A stretch of 64,000 nucleotides of DNA from Rubrivivax sp. (GTDB lineage Bacteria; Pseudomonadota; Gammaproteobacteria; Burkholderiales; Burkholderiaceae_C). Shown here piece by piece: positions 17,332 through 26,425 of the stretch. The notes under the pieces were generated by a model. It had not been told where the DNA came from and did not search any database. It was given only the letters and a program-made list of their open reading frames with translations. Where the stretch lies: assembly GCA_027489455.1 (NCBI GenBank), contig JAIXZR010000136.1, forward strand, positions 1 through 64,000. Reading direction: 5' to 3'. A program made the position numbers and the translations under genes. Numbering within the stretch: position 1 is the first letter of the stretch; every line of letters starts with the position of its first letter.

Positions 17332-18729
17332 TCAGGCCGGGGCGATGTCAAAAGCAATGGTCAGCCGCGGATCGGCACCACTGAACGGTTCGGTGCCATG
17401 CCACATGTAGGAAGGAAACAGCACGACCCATCCCGGTTCGGGCCGCACCCAGTGCTCAGCGGGCAGGGCTTCTCGCAGCGCGAGACCCGGGCGGCCGAAA
17501 CGCAACCAGCCTTCGCGGCCACCGGCGATGACTGCGCCCGGCAGCTCGATGTAGCAGGCCGATGAGATCCACCCGTCCTGGTGCACATGGTCGACGTGGT
17601 AGCCGCCAGGCCGCAGCCAGATCGACCAGCTGCCGACCAGCGCCACGCGCCCGCTGTTGCGCGAGCAAAGAGGCCCGGGCCCCTGCCCTATCTGGGAAAG
17701 ATAAGTCTCTAGCGGCCCGGTGATCGATTGGGGAAAGGCGGCCAACGCCGGGCTCGTGCGGCGCAAGACGTCCGGCAGCTGGCTGCCCTGGCGCAGGGAA
17801 TGGCCAAACGGATGGGTTCTGAACGGATGGGCCGCCTTCAGCTCCGCGGCGAGCGAAGACACGTAGGCCGGCAGGCTCTCCCATCCCGGCGGCACCGCCA
17901 GCGGTTGGGCGCGGACGAATCGTTCGTAGTCGTACAGATCGCGATAGCGCGGGTCGCCCGTCATGCGCCAGGCCACGGCCAGCATGGCCAGCAGATGCTG
18001 GTTGCGTGGGCTCTGGCGGAGCAAGGGCTCCAGGATCCGGGCCGCTCCCGGCGCATCCCCGACAACGAGCCTGGCACGCGCCAGCGCCTCGAGGGCCCCC
18101 GGTTCTTTGGGCGCGTTGTCGACCCCGCGAGCGGCAAAGTCCAGCGCATCCTGTCCACGGCCCAGCTCCGCGCTCAGGTGCGCGGCATAGGCGAGCACGG
18201 CCGACGGGCAGTGCTGATGTGCAGTCTGACTCTGCAGGGCCCGCAGTGCAGCTTCGGCATCCCCCATGAATTCCAGCGCCTGCGCCTTGACCATGGAAAG
18301 CAAGGGATCAGCGCCCCGCTGGCTCAGGGCGGCTTCCAGGCCAGCCAGCGCCTGCTGCCGGTCGCCAGTCGTCATCCAGGTGAGTTGCGCTGCTTCGAAC
18401 TGCGCGGCCAGGGTGTTGGGCTGCCGTCGTAGCACTTCGCGATAGGCGCGGCGCGCAGCGTCGACCTGTCCGCGCCCCTGCTCGGCACGGGCCAGCACGA
18501 GCCAGGTTTCCGGCGCGTCCAGGCCGGTGCGCAAGGCCCGGCTGGCGATCTGGGCCGATTCGGCGTGCCGGCCCAGATCCCCCAGCAGGGCGGCCAGGTT
18601 GTGCAGCGCGATGCCACTGCCCGGGTACCGCTGGACTGCCCGCCCGTACAGGGCCAGCGCCTCGTCCGGACGTCCACGGGCCTTCAGCTGCTCGGCTTCA
18701 AGGAGGAAGGCGTCAAGGGATTCCAGCAT
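17332..18729 (-). CDS. TPR-repeat protein with C-terminal 2OG-Fe(II) oxygenase domain (copy 2)
   Basis: Paralogue of the gene at 6966-8378. The ATG with GAGG 6 bases upstream gives 465 residues; the open frame runs 91 codons further but crosses a terminator, so the longer form is rejected. TPR-like repeats occupy about 5-240. The oxygenase domain contains YHVDHVHQDGWISSACYIEL, which parallels copy 1, and FPSYMWHGTEPF with the distal His, then LTIAFDIAP at the very end. Known members of this fold use iron, oxygen and 2-oxoglutarate. It sits directly between the two receptor genes, 89 bases after the stop of receptor 2. Confidence 0.88.
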   Translation of the reverse strand: MLESLDAFLLEAEQLKARGRPDEALALYGRAVQRYPGSGIALHNLAALLGDLGRHAESAQIASRALRTGLDAPETWLVLARAEQGRGQVDAARRAYREVLRRQPNTLAAQFEAAQLTWMTTGDRQQALAGLEAALSQRGADPLLSMVKAQALEFMGDAEAALRALQSQTAHQHCPSAVLAYAAHLSAELGRGQDALDFAARGVDNAPKEPGALEALARARLVVGDAPGAARILEPLLRQSPRNQHLLAMLAVAWRMTGDPRYRDLYDYERFVRAQPLAVPPGWESLPAYVSSLAAELKAAHPFRTHPFGHSLRQGSQLPDVLRRTSPALAAFPQSITGPLETYLSQIGQGPGPLCSRNSGRVALVGSWSIWLRPGGYHVDHVHQDGWISSACYIELPGAVIAGGREGWLRFGRPGLALREALPAEHWVRPEPGWVVLFPSYMWHGTEPFSGADPRLTIAFDIAPA

Positions 18730-18760
18730 GCAAGGCCTCGAACGATCGCAACGCAGCCAC

Positions 18761-18795
18761 AAAAAAAGGCGGCGGCCCTTGCGGGCCGCCGCCTT
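18761..18795 (-). terminator. Intrinsic terminator after the second TonB receptor gene
   Basis: On the minus strand a GC-rich hairpin of 11 or more paired bases (GGCGGCGGCCC with GGGCCGCCGCC) is followed by seven T. It lies between the receptor's stop and the TPR-oxygenase start, so it should lower transcription of the downstream gene. Confidence 0.92.
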
Positions 18796-18818
18796 GTCCA
18801 GCAGGTACTGACAGGTGC

Positions 18819-21710
18819 TTAGAAGCGGCCGTTCAGACCCACGTAGTAGCGGCGGCCCAGCACATCGTACAGCGACGGGTCGGTGTTGGCCTGCACGTTG
18901 GGCGAGTAGATGCGGGGCTTCTGGTCGGTCAGGTTCGACACGCCAGCACGCAGCGTCAGGCTCTTCGTCAGGTTGTAGGCCACAGCCACGTCGTGGTACC
19001 ACGTCGCTGCCACACCGGTGTTGGTCAGCGGCGAGCTGCCCGTGACGGTGTTGGCGTGCACCATCTTGTCGATGAAGCGGTTCGTCAACGACACGTTCAG
19101 GTCACCCCAGGTGTACGACGTGCCGAAGTTGACGCGCCACTTCGGGGTCGACGAACCCGTCGTGCTGCCAATCGTGCCGGCGAAGTCGTTCACCGGATCC
19201 ACCGACGTCGTCTGCGAGGTGTACTTGTCGGTGTACGTCGCATTGACGTTGAACCGCACCTTGCCGTACTGCTGCAGGCCCAGCGCGTAATCGACGCCCA
19301 GGTCGATACCCGAAACCTTCGTCTGCGCCTGGTTGCGCGACAGCTGCGCCAGGTTGATGATGCCGCCGTTGTTGACATCCCGGCGGAACAGCGAGCACCA
19401 CTGGTTGTTGATGTCGAAGGTCGGGTTGGCACCGTCGCGGTTGTAGCAGCGCTCGATGATGGTCGTCGCGCCCACTGCGGCGATCACGTCCTCCAGCTCG
19501 ATCGACCAGAAGTCGATCGTTGCCGAGAGGTCGCGCACCGGCTGCAGTGCGATACCGGCCGTGAACGACTTCGACTTCTCCGGGCCCAGGCCCGGGTTGC
19601 CGCCGACGAGGCCGGTGGCCTGGCCGGAAGGCTGCACGTAGCTGGCGCCACCGGCAACCACCGACTGCGCGCGGCACAGTGCCAGCACTTGGGCGGCATT
19701 GGGGCCGTTACGGAAACGGGCCGCAATGGTGCCGGACGTGTTGCAGGGGTCACCGCCCGTGATGTTGGGGAAGTTGTTCAGCTGCGGGTCAAACAGCTCG
19801 TTGACGTTGGGCGAGCGGATGGCCGTCTGGTAGCCGCCGCGGAAGCGCACCATGTCGTTGGCCGTCCAGTCCAGCGTCGCCTTGTAGCTGGAATCGTTGC
19901 CGGTGATACTGCTGTCCGTCGTGCGGGCACCCAGCGTCAGGGACAACTTCTTGGCAAAGGCCTGGTTGCTCAGGATGGGAATCACCGCTTCGGTGAAGAC
20001 ATCCTTGAAGCGCAGGCCGCCCTTGACCGGCAGTTGCTCGTTGAAGCCTGCCACCTGGCCCGGCTGCAGGCCGGAGTCCGGCTTGAAGTCGAACGACAGA
20101 TCACGGTAGGCAGCACCCACGACGATGTCGAGCGAACCGGCGGGCAGCTTGGCCACCGGGCCGGTCGCCGTGGCTTCCACCACGCGCTGGATGACGGTCG
20201 TCAGGTTCTTGGCTTCCAGGCTGATGTAAGCCCGGCAGGCATCCGACAGCACCGAGTCACCGAAGGGGTTGAAGCCGCCAGCGCAGAGGGTGCGGCCGCC
20301 GTCGGCAGCGTCGATCAGGGCCTGCACGCGCGGGATGCGGACGTTGCCACCCTGAATTTCGGTCTGCACCGACCGGCCATAGCTGCCGTAGACGTCGTAC
20401 GACCAGCCATCGATCAGCCCGATGTCGCCGGTGGCGCCAGCCACACCTTGCCAAACGTCGTGGTTGTTGGTGCTGGTACGGCCACCCAGCGCGTTGAAGC
20501 GCTTGCTGAACGCCACCGTGGCCGTGGGGTTGGTGCGGCCGGCCAGCAGCTGGCGCGCCTGGGCGCTGAGGAAGGGGTTGGTCACCGGCACGAAGAAGCC
20601 AGTGGTGCCGCCGGCCGGCGTCGGGGCCAGCTGGGATTGGGCGTTGTAGTTGGTGAACTGGAAGCTGGCGTAGGGCCGGAAGTTGTTGTTGACCTCGTAG
20701 TTCACGCTCGAGTAGGCCGTCCAGCGCTCTTGCGGCAGCACCAGCAGGTTGTCGGGCTCGAAGTTGTACGAGAAGAAGTCAGGGAAGAACGCCGTGGCGA
20801 TGTCGCTCGTGGGGCCGCGGTAGTTGACGGCGTCGCGCGGGGTGCCAGCGACACCCGTGCAGAACAGGGTGCCGTCGGGGTTGAAGCCGAAGCCGGTGCT
20901 GCCGCCGTTGGTGTTGCAACGGTCGGCGCCGAAGATCGCGTCCACCGTCGCTTGCGTGGGCGTGTTGGCGCCGACGGAGATCGAGCCGCCGGGGAAGGTA
21001 CCGGTGGCCGTGCTGGCCTGGGCCGCGAAGTCGCGGGCGCCCTTGTAGATCGGGTCACGCTTGAAGTAGCCGCCGCCGAACACGGCCGAGCCACGGCCGC
21101 CGTCGAAGGTGCTGCCCAGGGTGATGGACGCGGAAGTCTCCTTGCCGTCGTTCTTCTCGGTCCAGCGGTGCTGGGCGTCGAGCTCGACGCCAGTGAAGTT
21201 CCGCTTCATGATGAAGTTCACCACGCCGGCCACGGCGTCGGCGCCGTACACGGTGGCCGCGCCGCCGGTGATGACTTCGACGCGTTCGATCAGCGACGTC
21301 GGGATGGTGTTGACGTCAACGACGCCGCCACCCGTGGAGCCCATGCCCCGCTTGCCGTTGATCAGCACCAGGTTGCGGCCAGATCCCAGACCACGCAGGT
21401 CGATGAAGGCACGGCCGTTGGAAGACGGGTTGTTCGACTGCGAGCTCAGCGCCGGCGTCACCTGCGGCAGCGTGTTCAGGAACTGCTCGACGGTGACCAC
21501 ACCGCTCTTCTGAATCTGGTCAGCGGTGACGGTGACGATGGGGCTTTCGGCGAGTGCATCGATACGGGCAATGCGCGAGCCCGTCACGGTGATGGTCTGC
21601 GCCGGGGCTGCGGTGGCAGCCTGCTGCGCGAACGCGGGAGCCGAGCCCATCGCTGCGGCGCCGCCCAGCGCGAGCAGCACCCCGCTGTAAACCTTGGATT
21701 TCTTAAACAT
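18819..21710 (-). CDS. TonB-dependent receptor 2
   Basis: Outer-membrane active transporter of 963 residues. A signal peptide (about 1-28, ending AFA) is followed by a plug domain with VEQFLNTLPQVTPAL, IDLRGLGSGRNLVLINGKR and YGADAVAGVVNFIMKR, then the barrel, ending in the aromatic strand YYVGLNGRF. GGAGCT lies 7 bases before the ATG. It shares the general layout of receptor 1 but the two differ clearly, suggesting different ligands. It is the first gene of the leftward receptor-modification cluster and has a strong terminator after it. Confidence 0.95.
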   Translation of the reverse strand: MFKKSKVYSGVLLALGGAAAMGSAPAFAQQAATAAPAQTITVTGSRIARIDALAESPIVTVTADQIQKSGVVTVEQFLNTLPQVTPALSSQSNNPSSNGRAFIDLRGLGSGRNLVLINGKRGMGSTGGGVVDVNTIPTSLIERVEVITGGAATVYGADAVAGVVNFIMKRNFTGVELDAQHRWTEKNDGKETSASITLGSTFDGGRGSAVFGGGYFKRDPIYKGARDFAAQASTATGTFPGGSISVGANTPTQATVDAIFGADRCNTNGGSTGFGFNPDGTLFCTGVAGTPRDAVNYRGPTSDIATAFFPDFFSYNFEPDNLLVLPQERWTAYSSVNYEVNNNFRPYASFQFTNYNAQSQLAPTPAGGTTGFFVPVTNPFLSAQARQLLAGRTNPTATVAFSKRFNALGGRTSTNNHDVWQGVAGATGDIGLIDGWSYDVYGSYGRSVQTEIQGGNVRIPRVQALIDAADGGRTLCAGGFNPFGDSVLSDACRAYISLEAKNLTTVIQRVVEATATGPVAKLPAGSLDIVVGAAYRDLSFDFKPDSGLQPGQVAGFNEQLPVKGGLRFKDVFTEAVIPILSNQAFAKKLSLTLGARTTDSSITGNDSSYKATLDWTANDMVRFRGGYQTAIRSPNVNELFDPQLNNFPNITGGDPCNTSGTIAARFRNGPNAAQVLALCRAQSVVAGGASYVQPSGQATGLVGGNPGLGPEKSKSFTAGIALQPVRDLSATIDFWSIELEDVIAAVGATTIIERCYNRDGANPTFDINNQWCSLFRRDVNNGGIINLAQLSRNQAQTKVSGIDLGVDYALGLQQYGKVRFNVNATYTDKYTSQTTSVDPVNDFAGTIGSTTGSSTPKWRVNFGTSYTWGDLNVSLTNRFIDKMVHANTVTGSSPLTNTGVAATWYHDVAVAYNLTKSLTLRAGVSNLTDQKPRIYSPNVQANTDPSLYDVLGRRYYVGLNGRF

Positions 21711-22107
21711 GCAACCGAGCTCCTGTGATGAGGGTGAACAGATTCAAAAAAACGTTCGGCCAAGCAAGCGTCGTGCCTACAGCCCCTGCACGCGCCCGCT
21801 TTGGCCAGGGCAACCACGCCCTTTGGTGGCGCCGATTGTTGCGTACGCTACTTTCGGGCAGCGCCGCGGGATACCCTTCGCTCGGTGGCCGGCCCGGCCC
21901 CACACCCCGACCGGACGCGGGGTCAATGCAGAAAAAGCCTTTTGCGACAGTCACTTAAGCGCAGTCCCGCACACTCCGCAAAGCCCAGGATCTGGGCCAC
22001 TCCCGGACTTTCCCTAGGGCCTGACCCACCCCATGCGTTGGCATGACGCAACAAACCATGCCCCGCTGCGGCCATCGGGCGTGGGCCACGCGGCCCGGCC
22101 GGACCGG
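21711..22107. other. Gene-free region between TonB receptor 2 and the peptide transporter operon
   Basis: About 400 bases. It must hold the promoter of receptor 2; the patch 21925-21960 is AT-richer than average and contains a TTGACC hexamer in the receptor direction (21931-21936 region), without a convincing -10 partner. No gene, repeat or structured RNA is evident, and I see no clear terminator for the transporter operon that ends at 22108. Confidence 0.4.
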
Positions 22108-23976
22108 TCAGGGGAGTGCCAGACGGGGCACGGCCGCCATCAGATCGCGCGTGTAGGCCTGCTGGGGCCGGGCCAGGACATCGGCGCACCAGCCCTCCTC
22201 TTCGACGCGACCGTTCTTCATCACGGCCACGCGGTCGGCGATGTATTGCACCACCGCCATGTTGTGGGTGATGAACAGATAGGACACGCCCAGCTCGCGC
22301 TGCAGTTCGCGCAGCAGGTTCAGGATCTGCGCCTGCACCGACACATCCAGCGCCGATGTCGGCTCGTCGCAGACGATCAGCCGCGGTTGCACCGCCAGCG
22401 CGCGGGCAATCGCGATGCGCTGGCGCTGGCCGCCAGAGAACTCATGCGGGAAGCGCGCCAGCGCGTCACGGCGCAGGCCCACCTGATCCGCCAGCGCCTG
22501 CACGCGCTGCAGGCGTTCGCCCGCGCCCAGCTCGGGCTGCAGTGCGGCCAGGCCTTCCTGCAGCAGTTCGCCGACGCGCAGTCGCGGATTGAGCGACGCG
22601 AAAGGGTCCTGGAAGATGATCTGCACCTGGCGCCGCGCGGCCTGCAGCGCCGCGCCCTGTAGCGCGAACAGGTCCTGCCCTTCCAGCAGCGCGCGGCCAC
22701 GCACGTCGGCCAGGCGCCGCATCAGCTGCACGATCGCCTTGCCGGTGGTGGTCTTGCCGCAGCCGCTTTCGCCCACCAGGGCCAGGGTCTGGCCCGGCGC
22801 GACCTGGAAGGACACGTCCCGCACGGCGTGGAAGTGGCCGCTGACGCGCTGCAGCAGGCCGCTGCGGATCGGGAAGCTGACGCACAGGCCCTGCACATCC
22901 AGCAGCGGCAGCCCTTGGGCAACGGTGGTCTGCCCGGCCGCCAGCCCTGCGGCGGGGGCCCCGGCGGCGGGCGCCGCAGGCCGGCGTGCAGGGGCCTGCG
23001 GCTCGGCCATCGGCAGCCAGCAGCGCACCTCGTGCTGCCCGGCCAGCGCCTGCACCGGCGGCAGTTCACCGCTACACCGGGGCAGCGCCTGGCCGCAGCG
23101 CGGCGCGAAGCGGCAGCCTTCGAACCGCTGCCACAGCGGTGGCACGGTGCCTGCGATGGCTTCCAGCGCCTGGCCGCGGCGTGCGCTTTCGGGCAGCGCC
23201 CGCAGCAACGCCTGGGCATAGGGGTGACGGGGGGCGTGGAAGAAGTCCCGGGCACGGGCCACTTCCACGATCTGCCCGGCGTACATCAGGGCCACGCGCT
23301 GGGCCATCTGGGACACCACTGCCAGATCGTGGGTGATGAGCAGGAGCCCCAGACCCTGTTCGCGCTGCAGTTCGCGCAACAGGTCCAGGATCTGCGCTTG
23401 GATCGTCACGTCCAGCGCGGTGGTGGGCTCGTCGGCGACCAGGAAATCCGGCTCCGCTGCCAGCGTCATGGCGATCATCACGCGCTGCTTTTGCCCGCCG
23501 CTCATGCGGAAGGGGTAGTCGGCCATGCGGCGCTCGGGCTCGGGGATGCCCACGCGCTGCAGCCAGTGCAGGGCCTTGGCGCGGGCCGCGCTGCCACGCA
23601 ATGCGGTGTGGGTCTCGATGGCCTCGACGATCTGGTCGCCCACGCGCATCACCGGGTTCAGGCTGGTGCCAGGCTCCTGAAAGATCATGCCGATGCGGCG
23701 CCCGCGAATGCGGCGCATGCCGTGCTCCGGCAGGCCCAGCAGATCGAGCGCTGGCGCCCCTGCATCGCCCGCCAGCGTGATGTCGCCCGCCACCACATTG
23801 CCGTTGTCGGGCAAGAGGCGCAACAGGGCCAGGGCCGTCATGCTCTTGCCGCAGCCGCTCTCGCCCACCAGGGCAAAGGTCTCGCCGCGTTCGATAGCCA
23901 GGCTCAGGCCGTCGATGGCGCGCACGATGCCGGTATCGGCGTCCAGCTCCACTTGCAGGGCGTCGATCTTCAGCAT
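22108..23976 (-). CDS. yejF: Peptide ABC transporter, fused double ATP-binding protein (YejF-like)
   Basis: Energises a peptide importer of the Opp/Dpp/Yej class. The 622 residues contain two complete ATPase halves in one chain: first half with [11 protein letters not shown] (about 36-46), [10 protein letters not shown] and [10 protein letters not shown]; second half with [27 protein letters not shown] and [10 protein letters not shown]. After the first half is the cysteine-containing tail of Opp-type ATPases ([14 protein letters not shown]). The fused double-ATPase layout is that of YejF. It is separated by one base from the permease gene upstream. Confidence 0.93.
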   Translation of the reverse strand: MLKIDALQVELDADTGIVRAIDGLSLAIERGETFALVGESGCGKSMTALALLRLLPDNGNVVAGDITLAGDAGAPALDLLGLPEHGMRRIRGRRIGMIFQEPGTSLNPVMRVGDQIVEAIETHTALRGSAARAKALHWLQRVGIPEPERRMADYPFRMSGGQKQRVMIAMTLAAEPDFLVADEPTTALDVTIQAQILDLLRELQREQGLGLLLITHDLAVVSQMAQRVALMYAGQIVEVARARDFFHAPRHPYAQALLRALPESARRGQALEAIAGTVPPLWQRFEGCRFAPRCGQALPRCSGELPPVQALAGQHEVRCWLPMAEPQAPARRPAAPAAGAPAAGLAAGQTTVAQGLPLLDVQGLCVSFPIRSGLLQRVSGHFHAVRDVSFQVAPGQTLALVGESGCGKTTTGKAIVQLMRRLADVRGRALLEGQDLFALQGAALQAARRQVQIIFQDPFASLNPRLRVGELLQEGLAALQPELGAGERLQRVQALADQVGLRRDALARFPHEFSGGQRQRIAIARALAVQPRLIVCDEPTSALDVSVQAQILNLLRELQRELGVSYLFITHNMAVVQYIADRVAVMKNGRVEEEGWCADVLARPQQAYTRDLMAAVPRLALP

Positions 23977-23977
23977 C

Positions 23978-25435
23978 TCAGCCAGCCTTCGCCGCCGGTT
24001 TCCTGACCCGTCGCCGCGTCACCCGCGCCCGGGGGTCGAAGGCATCGCGCACGCCGTCGGCAAACAGGTTGGCCGCCAGCACCAGCGTCACCATGAAGCC
24101 GAAGGCCGAGGCGAAGGACCACCACACCAGCGGGTCACGGCTCATTTCATTGCGGGCCAGGTTGATCATGCCGCCGAAGCTGTTCATCGACGGGTCCACG
24201 CCCACGCCGACGTAGGACAGCACGGCTTCGTACAGGATGAGCGCCGAGAACTCCAGCACAGTGACGATGAGCATCAGGTGCGCCACGTTCGGGAAGATGT
24301 GCCGCACCAGGATGCGCGTGTCGCTCACGCCGAAAGCATTCGCTGCCTGTACGTAATCCAGTTCGCGCAGCTTCAGGGTTTCGGCGCGCAGCAGCCGGCA
24401 CAGCCCCGCCCAGCCGGTGCCGCCCAGCACCAGGCACAGCAGGAAGAGCTTGATGTCGGCCCGTTCGGCCGCGGTCTCGAAGAGTTCGGGGTGCTTGTCC
24501 AGGAACACCTGCACCATCAAGACGCAGGCCGCGATCAGCAGCACGTTGGGTACCGAAGACAGCACGGTGTAGAAGTACTGCACGGCTTCGTCGACCCAGC
24601 CGCGGAAGTAGCCCGCCAGCAAGCCCAGCACCACGGCCAGCGGCAGCGTGGCGATGGTGGCCAGGGCGCCGATGACGAAGGCGGTGCGGATGCTCTTCAG
24701 GCTCTGGTACAGCACGTCGTTGCCCGTCAGATCGGTGCCCAACAGGTGGTAGGGGCCCGACAAGGCCGTGGCCGGGCCCACGATCAAGGCCAGCGCCCAG
24801 ACCGTGCCCAGCGCCACATGCCAGGGCACCGGGCCCTGGCTTGCACGCACGCGCGCCCAGGCCTGCCCCAGCGGGCTGCGCCCGTGGCGCGCCAGCGCGG
24901 CCAGCAGGGCCAGGCTCAGCACTGCCGCCACGGCTGCACCCCCAGCCAGGCCCACGGCCACGCGCCGGGCGATGTCGCCAGCCCAGTCACGCGCCGGGTC
25001 GGCCAGGTGCGCGCCGCCAAACTGCAGGCGCGGGGCCACGCGCTGCACTTCGCCATCCACCAGCAGCGATTCCTTGGTGAAGCCGACATAGGCCAGCGGG
25101 CGCGAATAGGTGGCTTCGCGCCCGGCCACGAGGTCGGCCAGCACGGCGTCCAGCAGGGACTGCGTGCGGGTGTCGTAGATGGGCGCCGCCCCCGCGGGCG
25201 CGCCGGCGGGCTGCGGCAGCTGCAGCCGGTAGTGCACGCTATCCAGCAGCGTCACGCCCAGGCACAGCAGCAGCACCAGGCTGGAAGCCAGGGCCGGACC
25301 ATCACGGAACACGCGCTGCCAGGTGGCGGCGCGGTCGGGCCGGCGCATCACCGCCACGGCGTAAACCACGCCCGCCAGCACCAGCGCCCAGATGGCCGCG
25401 TCTGTCCACAGCAGCACGAGCTTGGGCGTGTTCAT
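23978..25435 (-). CDS. yejE: Peptide ABC transporter permease (YejE-like)
   Basis: Inner-membrane channel subunit, 485 residues, longer than usual because of an N-terminal two-helix region with a periplasmic insertion (about 40-165) before the permease core. The core has the transporter signature region VQAANAFGVSDTRILVRHIFPN, the site that contacts the ATPase, and about five membrane helices. The Yej family is known for such an extended YejE. The start overlaps the stop of the yejB-like gene (ATGA). Confidence 0.9.
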   Translation of the reverse strand: MNTPKLVLLWTDAAIWALVLAGVVYAVAVMRRPDRAATWQRVFRDGPALASSLVLLLCLGVTLLDSVHYRLQLPQPAGAPAGAAPIYDTRTQSLLDAVLADLVAGREATYSRPLAYVGFTKESLLVDGEVQRVAPRLQFGGAHLADPARDWAGDIARRVAVGLAGGAAVAAVLSLALLAALARHGRSPLGQAWARVRASQGPVPWHVALGTVWALALIVGPATALSGPYHLLGTDLTGNDVLYQSLKSIRTAFVIGALATIATLPLAVVLGLLAGYFRGWVDEAVQYFYTVLSSVPNVLLIAACVLMVQVFLDKHPELFETAAERADIKLFLLCLVLGGTGWAGLCRLLRAETLKLRELDYVQAANAFGVSDTRILVRHIFPNVAHLMLIVTVLEFSALILYEAVLSYVGVGVDPSMNSFGGMINLARNEMSRDPLVWWSFASAFGFMVTLVLAANLFADGVRDAFDPRARVTRRRVRKPAAKAG

Positions 25436-26415
25436 GACAGCCGCACCCGCGGGTCGACCCAGCTGTAGGCCACGTCGATCAGCACGAAGCTGAAGATGTA
25501 CAGCAGCGAACCCAGGAAGACCATGGTGCGCACGACGGCGAAGTCCTGCTTGCTGATGGCCTCGATCACGTAGGCCCCCAGCCCGGGCAGGCCGAAGAAG
25601 CTTTCGAACACCAGGCTGCCCAGGAAGACATAAGGCAGGTAGCTGCCGGCGCTGGTGATGATGGGGATGAGCGCGTTGCGCAGCACGTGCCGCACCAGGA
25701 CCACGGTTTCAGACAGGCCCTTGGCGCGGGCGGTGCGCACGTAGTCCTTGCCGATTTCTTCCAGGAACATCGCCCGGTACAGCCGCGCTTCGCCGCCCAG
25801 CCGCGCCACCAGCGACAGCAGGATGGGCAGCAGCAGGAACTTGATCGCATCCAGCCCTGGCGCGTAGCCCGACAGCGGGGCCAGCTTCAGCAGGCGCGAG
25901 AAGAAGTACTGGCCGACGATGATGTAGAACAGGCTGCTGATCGACAGCATCAGCACGCAGGCCACCACGCCCCAGAAATCCAGCCGCGAATGCCGGAACA
26001 TCACCAGCAGCAGCGCAAAGGCCGTGCTGGCAATCACCTGCAGCAGGAACAGCGGTAACGCCAGCTGCAGGCTCACCACCATGCGTGACGCCACCTCGGG
26101 CCCGATGTCACCGGCGCTTTCGCCGTCGGCGCGGCCGAACTGCAACGCGAAGAGCGACACGCTGCGTTCCCAGAAGATGGTCTCGGTGATCTGCGCCGCG
26201 CCCTGGGCCTGGGCGTTGAAGTAGAGCGGCTTGTCGTAGCCGCGTTCGCCCTTCCATTTGTCGATGGCTTCCTGCGTCACGCGCTTGCCGCCCAGGTTCA
26301 GGCGCGCCATGTCGTCGGGCGTGTTGACGGTGAAGAAGAGCATGAAGGTGAGCAGGTTCACCCCCAGCAGGATGAGCACGCCGTACATCAGGCGCCGGGC
26401 GATGAAGTTCAGCAT
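25432..26415 (-). CDS. yejB: Peptide ABC transporter permease (YejB-like)
   Basis: Inner-membrane permease of 327 residues, beginning with a membrane helix (MLNFIARRLMYGVLILLGVNLLTFMLFF) and carrying a periplasmic stretch near 30-110, then five further helices. The ATPase-contact loop YVRTARAKGLSETVVLVRHVLRNALIPI is intact. It pairs with the YejE-like permease. It starts 10 bases after the binding protein's stop. Confidence 0.92.
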   Translation of the reverse strand: MLNFIARRLMYGVLILLGVNLLTFMLFFTVNTPDDMARLNLGGKRVTQEAIDKWKGERGYDKPLYFNAQAQGAAQITETIFWERSVSLFALQFGRADGESAGDIGPEVASRMVVSLQLALPLFLLQVIASTAFALLLVMFRHSRLDFWGVVACVLMLSISSLFYIIVGQYFFSRLLKLAPLSGYAPGLDAIKFLLLPILLSLVARLGGEARLYRAMFLEEIGKDYVRTARAKGLSETVVLVRHVLRNALIPIITSAGSYLPYVFLGSLVFESFFGLPGLGAYVIEAISKQDFAVVRTMVFLGSLLYIFSFVLIDVAYSWVDPRVRLS

Positions 26416-26425
26416 GGCGCTTGCA

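Noticed and set aside
17332-19002. Longer form of TPR-oxygenase copy 2 (556 codons)
   Set aside because: It would run through the strong terminator at 18761-18795 and overlap the receptor 2 gene; a start with GAGG is present at 18729.
18993-21728. Long open frame (over 900 codons) on the plus strand opposite TonB receptor 2
   Set aside because: Antisense shadow typical of GC-rich coding DNA; the translation is low-complexity Arg/Gly/Ala with no domain, while the minus strand encodes a full receptor.
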